Assembly (NCBI GenBank): GCA_005884855.1
Contig: VAZS01000004.1
Location: 1 to 8,056 of the forward strand
Reading direction: 5' to 3'
DNA from: Alphaproteobacteria bacterium
GTDB lineage: Bacteria; Pseudomonadota; Alphaproteobacteria; Rhizobiales; Xanthobacteraceae
DNA length: 8,056 nt
The notes under the pieces were generated by a model that was not told the origin of the DNA, searched no databases, and worked only from the letters and a program-made list of their open reading frames with translations. Shown piece after piece: positions 1-6,794 of this stretch. The translations under genes and the position numbers were made by a program. Within the stretch, counting starts at the first letter, position 1. Every line of letters begins with the position of its first letter.

Positions 1-844
1 GAATCGCGATCTCCAGCGTTGATAGATCGTAGCGCGCTCGCGTTGCCTCAGGCAGCTTCAGCATGCGCGAGAACATCGTCGGCACCAGCTGGGTGTGGGT
101 GACGCCCCACTTCTCGACCAGCTCCAGGTAACGCTCGGGATCGAAGTGCTCCATAATGATTGCAGTGCCGCCGGCGCGGATCGTGAGATTGACCGCGGCC
201 TGCGGCGCCGAATGATATAGCGGCGCGGGCGACAGATAGATCATCCCCTCACGGTACTGCCAGATCTTGTACAGGAAATCGAACATCGGCAACTGCTGCG
301 TCGGGGGTTGCTCCGGCAGCGGCCGCAGAATCCCCTTCGGCCGCCCGGTGGTGCCCGATGAATAAAGCATGGCAGTGCCGATGCATTCGTCCGATATCGG
401 CGTCTTGGGAAGCCCGCGTGTTGCATCCTGCAGCCCGACGATGCGCTCGCCTTCGCTTTCACCATCGGCCACGATGCAGAGTTCGACGTTTGGACATTCA
501 GTGAGCGCCTCGCGCGCGATGTCGAGTTTCGCCACTGACGTGATGAGAACACGCGACTGGCTATTGTTGACGATATAGGCAAGTTCGCTCGGCGTCAGAT
601 ACGAGTTCACGCAGGTGAAATAAAGTCCGGACCGCTCGCCCGCGCCGCAGGCCTCGAGGTAGCGGCTGTTGTTCTCCATGAAGATTGCATAGTGGTCGAG
701 CCGCCTCAGTCCTAGTCTGCGAAACAGATGCGCCAGGCGATTGCTGCGCGCCTCCAGTTCGGCATAGGTAACAGCCTCTCCCGAGCTCGCCATGATGAAG
801 GCGGGCTGAAGCGGGCGGAGACGTGCGTGCGTGCCGGTGTACAT
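1..844 (-). CDS. AMP-forming acyl-CoA synthetase (AMP-binding/FadD4-like), C-terminus outside window
   Basis: This is an ANL-superfamily ligase that would activate a carboxylic acid to its CoA thioester via an acyl-AMP intermediate, probably in the cytosol. The frame is open from ATG at 844 to the window edge, giving 281 codons, about half of a usual 500-550 residue enzyme. The phosphate-binding loop SSGTTGRPKG lies at about residues 162-171, and the SPAPLYH segment with its aromatic/His pair at about 205-211. The N-terminal part reads MYTGTHARLRPLQPAFIMAS and is followed by a YAELEARSNRLAHLFR segment, typical of FadD4-like acyl-CoA synthetases. The downstream adenylation motifs and catalytic Lys domain are not visible. 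The start is supported by GGAG five bases upstream (850-853). It follows the dehydrogenase gene by 16 bases, so the two are very likely co-transcribed. The family is certain; the substrate (fatty, aromatic or other acid) is unknown. Confidence 0.9.
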   Translation of the reverse strand, partial: MYTGTHARLRPLQPAFIMASSGEAVTYAELEARSNRLAHLFRRLGLRRLDHYAIFMENNSRYLEACGAGERSGLYFTCVNSYLTPSELAYIVNNSQSRVLITSVAKLDIAREALTECPNVELCIVADGESEGERIVGLQDATRGLPKTPISDECIGTAMLYSSGTTGRPKGILRPLPEQPPTQQLPMFDFLYKIWQYREGMIYLSPAPLYHSAPQAAVNLTIRAGGTAIIMEHFDPERYLELVEKWGVTHTQLVPTMFSRMLKLPEATRARYDLSTLEIAI

Positions 845-860
845 CGTGTCTCCAACGTCC

Positions 861-2015
861 TTATGCGGCGAGGCGAAGAATTTCGCGCACCTGCGCCGGG
901 TTGTCGATCTTGCGTGGATTGCGTGGAATCCACGGCGTTGCCATCGCCTGCTCCGCAATGCGGTCGAAATGCTCGGCGCCGACTCGGACTTCCCCAAGGC
1001 TGCGCGGCATGCCGAGCCCGGCGATAAAGCCATCGAGCACGTCGGCGGCGTCCTTGCCGGGCTGTCCCATCGCGGCGGACACCATGGCCTGCCGTTCGGC
1101 GTTGTCAGGTTTGTTCCAGCGCATCACCGAGGGCAGCATCACGCACGACGTATAGCCGTGCGGCACGTCGTACACGGCGCCGAGCACGTAGCCGATGCCA
1201 TGGCTCGCGCCCATCGGTACGCCTGCGGACAACGGCCCCATCGAGAGCCATGTCCCGATCTGGCAATCCATCCTCGCCTCGAGATCGCGCGGGTTTGCCT
1301 TTACGCGCGGCAGCGCCTGCGACAGCATCGAAAGTCCCTTCAGGGCTTGCGCGTCGGTGTAAGGGTGCGCCTCGCGCGAGCACAACCCTTCCACACAATG
1401 ATCGACCGCGCGGATGCCGGTCGAGAGCCACAACCATTCCGGCGTATGCACGGTTATCGCGGGGTCGAGAATGGCCGCGCGCGGGATCACCAGCTCATGG
1501 CGAAGCATCTCCTTGACTTTGGTGCGCGCATTGGTGACGCCGGCAATCGCGCTGAACTCGCCGCCGGCAATCGTTGTCGGTACGCTGATCTGGCGTACCT
1601 TCGGCGGTGCCATTTCAGGCGCGACGCCCTTCACGGCGCGGATCCTGTCGATATCCTCGACGCTGCGAACGTCGTTGGCCAGGCAAAGCTGCACGGCCTT
1701 CGCGCCGTCGGTGATCGACCCGCCGCCTACCGTGACGATAAGGTCGGCATTTGCAGCGCGCGCCTGTTCGGTGGCGGCGATGACGGCTTCGCGCGGGGTG
1801 TGCGAGGGCATCGCATCGAAGGTCCCCACAGCGCGGCGCCCGAGGCTTTCCCGGATTTTGTGGATCTCATCGGTATTTCGATGGAGCGTGCCGCTGACCA
1901 TCAGAAAAGCGCGGTTCAGGCCCAAACGGTCCAGTTGGGCCGGGACCGCCTCGGCGGCGGGGCGGCCGAAAACAACCTCCTCCATGGCGCCGAAAACGAC
2001 ACGCCCGGTGCGCAC
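861..2015 (-). CDS. Iron-containing alcohol dehydrogenase / maleylacetate reductase-family protein
   Basis: A 384-residue cytosolic oxidoreductase of the group III (iron-containing) alcohol dehydrogenase fold, the usual length for this family. The N-terminal nucleotide-binding half carries GGGS at 97-100 with Asp103 and Lys106, and PTTIAGGEFS at 146-155. The C-terminal half carries GIRAVDHCVEG (200-210) and SHGIGYVLGAVYDVPHG (271-287). The RVVFG start and the MPSHTP stretch near 69-74 look more like maleylacetate reductases than like FucO-type enzymes. Aligned by eye with E. coli FucO (ligands Asp196, His200, His263, His277), the Asp is Arg202 here, while His206, His272 and His286 are kept; the His corresponding to FucO His267 is Tyr276. 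Iron binding is therefore doubtful. The start is GTG with a GGGGAGG ribosome-binding site 9 bases upstream (2025-2031). It is the first gene of an operon with the acyl-CoA synthetase. The exact substrate (maleylacetate, an aldehyde or a ketone) cannot be fixed. Confidence 0.9.
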   Translation of the reverse strand: MRTGRVVFGAMEEVVFGRPAAEAVPAQLDRLGLNRAFLMVSGTLHRNTDEIHKIRESLGRRAVGTFDAMPSHTPREAVIAATEQARAANADLIVTVGGGSITDGAKAVQLCLANDVRSVEDIDRIRAVKGVAPEMAPPKVRQISVPTTIAGGEFSAIAGVTNARTKVKEMLRHELVIPRAAILDPAITVHTPEWLWLSTGIRAVDHCVEGLCSREAHPYTDAQALKGLSMLSQALPRVKANPRDLEARMDCQIGTWLSMGPLSAGVPMGASHGIGYVLGAVYDVPHGYTSCVMLPSVMRWNKPDNAERQAMVSAAMGQPGKDAADVLDGFIAGLGMPRSLGEVRVGAEHFDRIAEQAMATPWIPRNPRKIDNPAQVREILRLAA

Positions 2016-2070
2016 GATGTTTATCCTCCCCGATGTTCTGGCCTTTGTTGGCCTTTAAAACAATTTAGCG

Positions 2071-2085
2071 GAGGTACCGTGCCAA
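2071..2085 (-). promoter_or_regulatory. Possible promoter element for the dehydrogenase operon (-24-like)
   Basis: Read on the minus strand, TTGGCACGG (2085-2077) matches the -24 part of the sigma-54 consensus (YTGGCACG) exactly and sits about 60 bases upstream of the GTG start. The -12 part is poor: where TTGC(A/T) is expected the sequence reads CTCCG, lacking the normally invariant GC. TTGGCA can equally be read as a sigma-70 -35 box, but no good -10 hexamer follows at 16-18 bases. This is a weak call from pattern alone. Confidence 0.25.
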
Positions 2086-2226
2086 TGGGAACCATAAAAT
2101 AATGCCGGGGCCGGAAAGGCCAGTTCTTTGCGGCCGCAATCCCCTAATGCCTCCGAAACACGCACGCCGCTTCGCGCGCGGAACGTTGCAGCGTCGATGC
2201 ATGGCGATTTTGCTTGATCCCTGCTG

Positions 2227-2240
2227 GTCTTTGAACAGAC
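2227..2240. promoter_or_regulatory. Imperfect palindrome, candidate operator upstream of the efflux operon
   Basis: GTCT-TTGAAC-AGAC is a 14-base sequence with perfect 4-base arms and 10 of 14 positions symmetric. It lies about 72 bases upstream of the membrane-fusion protein start. TetR- or LysR-type regulators of RND pumps often bind such dyads near the promoter, but no regulator gene is visible, and a dyad this short can occur by chance. Confidence 0.25.
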
Positions 2241-2305
2241 TGTGGCCGATCTCATCTTGAACCCGCCCTCATTACCGGCTGGCTCGATGATCGCGGCAAG
2301 TGTGC

Positions 2306-2321
2306 AGAGGAGATGCCATTG
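2306..2321 (+). promoter_or_regulatory. Ribosome-binding site that makes the membrane-fusion protein start ambiguous
   Basis: AGAGGAG at 2306-2312 directly abuts the ATG at 2313, leaving no spacer. An in-frame TTG at 2319 lies 6 bases after this Shine-Dalgarno, an ideal distance. Translation may therefore start at the TTG, two codons later. The two choices differ only by the first two residues and do not affect function. Confidence 0.5.
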
Positions 2322-3527
2322 AGCGCGAGTGGGAAATCGGAGCGTCCGGCTCGAACAGAGAATTTCACGATCCATTCACGGTTCAACTTCGGGCCGCTGA
2401 TCATGTTGCTTGCACTTGCCTTGGCCGGCTGCGGAGACAAGTCGGCGCCGCAAGCTGCCGTCGCTCCACCCTCCGTGACCATCGCGCAGCCCACCAAACG
2501 TACCGTTACGGATTGGGACGAATTCACCGGAAGGTTCGAGGCGGTGGAGGAGGTGCAGGTTCGCGCTCGGGTCGGCGGCTTCGTCACCAGCGTCGAGTTT
2601 CGCGACGGCGCCTTCGTCAAGACCGGCGACCTTTTATACGTGATCGATGCTCGCCCTTTTGAGGCCGTCGCGGAGCAAGCCGATGGCCAGCTCGCGGACG
2701 CCCGCGCCAAGGCAGAACTCGCCAGACGTGAGCTCGACCGTGCGCTTACATTGAATCAAACCCAGGCGGTTTCGGATTCCATTGTCGATCAGCGTCGGCA
2801 GGCGCTGCAAGCCGCCAAGGCCGCTCAGTTGCAGGCCGAGGGTGCGCTGAAGGCCGCCCAGCTCAACATCGAATTTACCCACGTGGCGGCGCCGATCGGC
2901 GGCCGGGTCAGCCGCCATCTCGTCAGTGCAGGCAATCTCGTGCAAGGCAGCGAGGGCGGCTCAACGCTGTTGACCTCGATCGTTTCGCTCGACCCGATTT
3001 ACGTTTATTTCGACATGGATGAAGCGACCTACATCAAAAACAATCGGCTCTATTTCGAGGGTAAGCGCCCGAGTTCGCGCGAGAATCCAAATCCAGTCCA
3101 GGTAGCGCTGACAGGCGAAACCAAACCATCTCATGATGGCAAGATGGATTTTGTCGACAACAGGCTGGATGTCGCCACCGCGACGTTGCGCGGTAGGGCG
3201 GTGATCCCCAACAAGGATTTCTCCATTCTGCCGGGGCAGTTCGGCCGGGTGCGGCTGATCGGAAGTGCACCCTACGAGGCGCTATTAGTGCCGGATACGG
3301 CGATTGCGACCGATCAGTCGCGCAAGATCGTTTTCGTGGTCAAGGACGACGATACCGTGGAGGCCAAGGCTGTCACACTCGGCCCGCTCGACGAGGGACT
3401 GCGCGTCATCCGCGAAGGGCTGAAGCCGGAGGACCGCGTGATCGTCGATGGACTGCAGCGCGCGCGTGTCGGGGCCGAAGTGAGCCCGCACGCCGCGTCC
3501 GCGCCTTCGAGCGGAAGCAAGACATGA
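2313..3527 (+). CDS. RND efflux periplasmic adaptor (membrane-fusion) lipoprotein, HlyD/AcrA/MexE-like
   Basis: A 404-residue periplasmic adaptor that would link an inner-membrane RND pump to an outer-membrane channel. After a rather long N-terminal region (about 27 residues, with several Arg/Lys) comes a hydrophobic stretch ending in lipobox LAGC, with Cys40 as the expected lipidated residue; it is probably anchored to the inner membrane. Next come a low-complexity linker (43-55), a first lipoyl half (about 80-113, with VRARVGGFV and VKTGDLLYVID), an Ala/Gln/Leu-rich helical hairpin (about 115-185), the second lipoyl half (FTHVAAPIGGRVS, about 188-200), a beta-barrel region (about 225-315) and a membrane-proximal domain (about 320-393). 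The length and motifs fit the MexE/OqxA-type group. The ATG at 2313 touches its ribosome-binding site, so TTG at 2319 may be the real start. The stop overlaps the pump start by four bases (ATGA), implying translational coupling. The exported substrate is unknown. Confidence 0.95.
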   Translation: MPLSASGKSERPARTENFTIHSRFNFGPLIMLLALALAGCGDKSAPQAAVAPPSVTIAQPTKRTVTDWDEFTGRFEAVEEVQVRARVGGFVTSVEFRDGAFVKTGDLLYVIDARPFEAVAEQADGQLADARAKAELARRELDRALTLNQTQAVSDSIVDQRRQALQAAKAAQLQAEGALKAAQLNIEFTHVAAPIGGRVSRHLVSAGNLVQGSEGGSTLLTSIVSLDPIYVYFDMDEATYIKNNRLYFEGKRPSSRENPNPVQVALTGETKPSHDGKMDFVDNRLDVATATLRGRAVIPNKDFSILPGQFGRVRLIGSAPYEALLVPDTAIATDQSRKIVFVVKDDDTVEAKAVTLGPLDEGLRVIREGLKPEDRVIVDGLQRARVGAEVSPHAASAPSSGSKT

Positions 3528-6500
3528 ACCTCGGCCGGCTTTCCATCAATCAGCCGATCCTCGCGATGGTGCTGTCGATCGTGCTCTTGATCGTCGGCGC
3601 GATCGCCTACACCACGCTACCGGTCTCGGAATATCCCCAAGTGGTGCCGCCGACGGTGGTGGTCACCACACAATATCCCGGTGCTTCCGCGCAAACCGTC
3701 TCGGATACCGTCGCCGCGCCGATCGAGCAGGAGATCAACGGGGTCGAAGACATGCTGTACCTCTACAGCCAGGCGACCTCGAACGGCAGTCTCACTGTCA
3801 CCGTCACCTTCAAGCTCGGCACTGACCTCGACAAGGCCCAGGTGCTGGTTCAGAACCGCGTCGCCATTGCGCAACCGCGCTTGCCGGAAGAGGTGCAGCG
3901 AAACGGCGTCGTCACCCGCAAGAACAGTCCCGACATTCTGATGGTCGTATTCATGCTGTCGCCGGACGACAGCTTCGATCAGCTTTACATCAGCAACTAT
4001 GCGCTGCTGCAGGTGCGCGATCGGTTGCTCCGCCTCGACGGCATCGGCGATATCCAGATGTTCGGCGCGCGCGATTACTCGATGCGGTTATGGCTCGATC
4101 CGGACAGGATCGCCACCCTCGGGATGACCGCGGGCGAAGTGCTGGCGGCTATCCGCGCGCAGAACCTGCAGATCACCGGGGGGCAGATCGCCGAGCCGCC
4201 AATAGCCGACCGGGCGTTTCAGCCAAACCTCACCTTCACCGGCCGCCTGAAGGATTCGCGGCAATTCGAGGATATCGTGGTCAAGGCCGGTGGCGACGGC
4301 CGCACGGTGCGGTTACGTGATGTGGCGCGAATCGAACTGGGCGCATTGGCATACACCACCAACAGTTTCTTGCTCAGGAAGTCGGCGGTTGCGCTATTGG
4401 TCACGCAGCGGCCCGGATCGAATGCGCTCGCCACGGCCAAGAACATCTCCAACGCGATGGTGAAACTGAAGGCCGATTTTCCGCGCGGGCTCGACTACAA
4501 TATCGGCTACAACCCGACCGAATTCATTGCGCAATCCGTCAATGAGCTGATCAAGACCATATATGAGGCGATGCTGCTCGTTGTCATCGTCGTGCTGGTG
4601 TTCCTGCAGGGCTGGCGCCCCGCGATCATCCCGATCGTCGCGATCCCGGTGTCGCTGGTCGGCACCTTCGCTGTCATGGCGGCGCTTGGATTTTCCATCA
4701 ACAATCTGACGCTGTTCGGGCTCGTGCTTGCGGTCGGTATCGTGGTCGACGACGCGATCGTGGTGGTGGAAAACGTCGAGCGGCATCTTGGACAGGGCAT
4801 GAGCCGGCGCGATGCGGCGCTTCGGACCATGGAAGAGGTCGGCACCGCGCTGGTCTCGATCGCGCTGGTCTTGTGCGCGGTGTTCGTACCGACCGCGTTC
4901 CTCGGCGGCATCTCGGGACAATTCTTTCAGCAATTTGCGGTCACGATTGCGGTTGCCACGGCCATTTCCTGCTTCTGTTCGCTGACACTTTCGCCGGCGC
5001 TGGCCTCGCAGATCCTCAAGCCGCATGGACACAAGCGCCCACCGGCAAGGTGGAATATCATCGGGCGCGGCTGGGACAGCTTTAGCGGTTTCTTCAACCG
5101 CGGCTTTGACCTTCTTGCCCATCGCTATGCCAACGTCGCAAACTTCGTCATCCGGCATTCCGTGGTCATGCTGCTGATCTATGGCGTCCTGATCAGCAGC
5201 GCTGGATGGTTGCTGGCGACGACGCCGCAGGGCTTCATTCCGGCACAGGATCGCGGCTACGTGATTGTTTCCGTCCAATTGCCGGGCGCGGCATCGTTGA
5301 CGCGCACGACCGAAGTCGTCCGGGAGGTCGAAAAGATCGCTCTCGATACGCCCGGCATTGTTCGCGTCGCCGCATTCGCAGGCTTCTCAGGCGCCACCCG
5401 AACGCAGGCGGGCAATGCCGCGGCTTTGTTCCCGGTGTTCGAACAGCCGGAAGTGCGCCTGAAGAAGGGGTTGTCGGCGGCGGCGATCACGGGGGAGTTG
5501 CGCAAGCGCCTGTCCGCGCTTCAGGGCGCGTTCATTATTGTCATTCCGCCGCCCGCGGTGCCGGGCATCGGTACTGGCGGCGGCTTCGCCATGCGTATCC
5601 AGGATCGACAGGGTCGCGGCCCCGAGCTGCTGGCCGCGGCGACCGACGAACTCGTAGCGGCCGCGCGCAAGGCGCATGGGCTGACCTCGGTATTTTCTCC
5701 ATTCACCGCGAACACGCCGCAGGTGTTCGTCGATATCGATCGCGTCAAGACGCAGAAGCTCGGCGTGCCGATACAGAACGTCACCGAAACGATCGAGACT
5801 TACTTCGGCTCCGCCTACGTCAACGACTTCAATCTTTTCGGCCGCACGTATCACGTCACCGCGCAGGCGGATATGCCGTTCCGCAAAGAAACCGCGGACC
5901 TCGCGCGACTGCGAACCCGGAATGCCACCGGCGAGATGGTGATGCTCGGGAGCGTCGTGAATTTCCGCGACATTTCGGGACCGGATCGCGTTGCGCGCTA
6001 TAACCTTTATCCCGCATCCGAACTGCAGGGCGACACCACGCCCGGAACAAGTTCGGCGACGGCTATCTCCGTCATGAAGCAGCTCGCAGACCAAACGCTG
6101 CCGAGCGGATTTTCCTATGAATGGACCGACCTCTCGTATCAGCAGGTCACCGGCGGCAACACCGGTCTCTACGTATTTCCGATCTGCGTGCTGTTCGTGT
6201 TTCTGGTATTGGCTGCGCAATACGGCAGCTGGAGCCTGCCGTTCGCGGTCATCCTGATCGTGCCGATGTGTCTGCTCGCTGCGACGCTCGGGGTGCGAAT
6301 CATGGGGCAGGACGTCAACATCCTGACCCAGATCGGCTTTGTCGTCCTCGTCGGGCTGGCCGCGAAGAACGCCATCCTGATCGTGGAGTTCGCCCGTGAT
6401 ATCGAGCTGGAGGGCCGCGATCGTCTCGACGCCGTCATCGAGGCCTGCCGCTTGCGGCTGCGTCCGATATTGATGACGTCGTTTGCGTTTATTCTCGGCG

Positions 6501-6682
6501 TGCTGCCGCTGGTGATTTCCTCCGGGTCTGGATCGGAAATGCGTCAGGCAGTCGGGGTCGCCGTGTTCTTCGGCATGATCGGTGTGACATTGTTCGGACT
6601 GATCTTCACGCCGATTTTCTACATGATCGTGCGCAATCTTGCCGATCGGCAGCAGGGCAAAAAGCCCGCTACAGCCAAATAG
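3524..6682 (+). CDS. RND multidrug-type efflux pump, inner-membrane HAE1 transporter (AcrB/MexF-like)
   Basis: A full-length 1052-residue proton-driven exporter expected to act as a homotrimer in the inner membrane. Predicted TM1 is at about 11-31, followed by a large periplasmic loop (about 32-340), TM2-TM6 (about 345-495), TM7 (about 545-565), a second periplasmic loop (about 566-879) and TM8-TM12 (about 880-1036). The proton-relay residues are present: Asp409-Asp410 in TM4 (VGIVVDDAIVVVEN), Lys948 in TM10 (GLAAKNAILIVEF) and Thr985 in TM11 (LMTSFAF), matching AcrB Asp407/Asp408, Lys940 and Thr978. The two-fold internal duplication and the porter-domain signatures are intact, with no frameshift. 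The hydrophobic-amphiphilic rather than heavy-metal type is indicated by the VDDAIVVVEN/AAKNAILIVEF motifs. GGAAG at 3513-3517 lies six bases before the ATG, inside the end of the adaptor gene. No outer-membrane factor follows, so a TolC/OprM-like protein encoded elsewhere would be needed. Antibiotic, solvent, phenolic or plant-compound export are all possible. Confidence 0.97.
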   Translation: MNLGRLSINQPILAMVLSIVLLIVGAIAYTTLPVSEYPQVVPPTVVVTTQYPGASAQTVSDTVAAPIEQEINGVEDMLYLYSQATSNGSLTVTVTFKLGTDLDKAQVLVQNRVAIAQPRLPEEVQRNGVVTRKNSPDILMVVFMLSPDDSFDQLYISNYALLQVRDRLLRLDGIGDIQMFGARDYSMRLWLDPDRIATLGMTAGEVLAAIRAQNLQITGGQIAEPPIADRAFQPNLTFTGRLKDSRQFEDIVVKAGGDGRTVRLRDVARIELGALAYTTNSFLLRKSAVALLVTQRPGSNALATAKNISNAMVKLKADFPRGLDYNIGYNPTEFIAQSVNELIKTIYEAMLLVVIVVLVFLQGWRPAIIPIVAIPVSLVGTFAVMAALGFSINNLTLFGLVLAVGIVVDDAIVVVENVERHLGQGMSRRDAALRTMEEVGTALVSIALVLCAVFVPTAFLGGISGQFFQQFAVTIAVATAISCFCSLTLSPALASQILKPHGHKRPPARWNIIGRGWDSFSGFFNRGFDLLAHRYANVANFVIRHSVVMLLIYGVLISSAGWLLATTPQGFIPAQDRGYVIVSVQLPGAASLTRTTEVVREVEKIALDTPGIVRVAAFAGFSGATRTQAGNAAALFPVFEQPEVRLKKGLSAAAITGELRKRLSALQGAFIIVIPPPAVPGIGTGGGFAMRIQDRQGRGPELLAAATDELVAAARKAHGLTSVFSPFTANTPQVFVDIDRVKTQKLGVPIQNVTETIETYFGSAYVNDFNLFGRTYHVTAQADMPFRKETADLARLRTRNATGEMVMLGSVVNFRDISGPDRVARYNLYPASELQGDTTPGTSSATAISVMKQLADQTLPSGFSYEWTDLSYQQVTGGNTGLYVFPICVLFVFLVLAAQYGSWSLPFAVILIVPMCLLAATLGVRIMGQDVNILTQIGFVVLVGLAAKNAILIVEFARDIELEGRDRLDAVIEACRLRLRPILMTSFAFILGVLPLVISSGSGSEMRQAVGVAVFFGMIGVTLFGLIFTPIFYMIVRNLADRQQGKKPATAK

Positions 6683-6729
6683 CAGACAAGTTCATCGCCG
6701 CTTCGCAATCGGCAAGACTATTGGCCTAC

Positions 6730-6760
6730 TTGAACTATGTGGGCCGCTGCGGCTTATACA
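6730..6760 (+). promoter_or_regulatory. Weak candidate sigma-70 promoter for the substrate-binding protein gene
   Basis: The 112-base gap after the pump gene contains TTGAAC (6730-6735) and TATACA (6755-6760), 19 bases apart, a wider than ideal spacing. A small GCCG-CTG-CGGC hairpin (6743-6753) falls within the spacer but has no T-run, so it is not a convincing terminator for the pump operon. The gap and the gene's strong own ribosome-binding site make separate transcription plausible; read-through from the pump operon is equally possible. Confidence 0.3.
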
Positions 6761-6794
6761 ATCAGACTCAGAAAAAAACATTTGGGAGATAAAT

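Larger units (their letters stand above)
2016..2312. other. Divergent intergenic region between dehydrogenase operon and efflux operon
   Basis: These 297 bases separate two divergently transcribed operons, so they should contain at least one promoter each way. I see no convincing small gene: short open frames crossing it lack a good ribosome-binding site and run antisense into neighbouring genes. It holds an AT-richer stretch (about 2050-2102), the heptamer GGCCTTT twice (2040-2046 and 2050-2056), a TTGGCACGG element on the minus strand and an imperfect palindrome at 2227-2240. No classical -35/-10 pair stands out on the plus strand. Confidence 0.6.

Noticed and set aside
241..582. 113-codon minus-strand open frame overlapping the acyl-CoA synthetase
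   Set aside because: The correct minus-strand frame here encodes the AMP-binding loop SSGTTGRPKG; this one is Arg/Ser-rich and out of frame with it.
831..2102. 423-codon open frame on the plus strand antisense to the dehydrogenase gene
   Set aside because: It mirrors the dehydrogenase coding frame in high-GC DNA, is rich in Arg, His and Ala with no recognisable domain, and the opposite strand encodes a clear family protein with a good ribosome-binding site.
2055..2375. 106-codon minus-strand open frame across the divergent intergenic region
   Set aside because: It runs antisense into the adaptor gene, has no recognisable motif and has no supporting ribosome-binding site that I can see.
4394..5278. 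294-codon open frame on the minus strand inside the RND pump gene
   Set aside because: The translation is a low-complexity, Arg/Asp/His-rich product with no motif, typical of an antisense shadow of a membrane protein gene.
5387..6220. 277-codon open frame on the minus strand inside the RND pump gene
   Set aside because: Same reasoning: an antisense shadow without a domain or ribosome-binding site, lying within an intact, well-conserved gene.
6743..6753. GCCG-CTG-CGGC hairpin as a terminator for the pump operon
   Set aside because: The stem is only 4 bp with a 3-base loop and no T-run follows, so it is too weak to call a terminator.
6639..6794. 52-codon upstream extension of the substrate-binding protein
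   Set aside because: The extension overlaps the pump gene in another frame and would bury the signal peptide; the ATG at 6795 has a properly spaced GGGAG.
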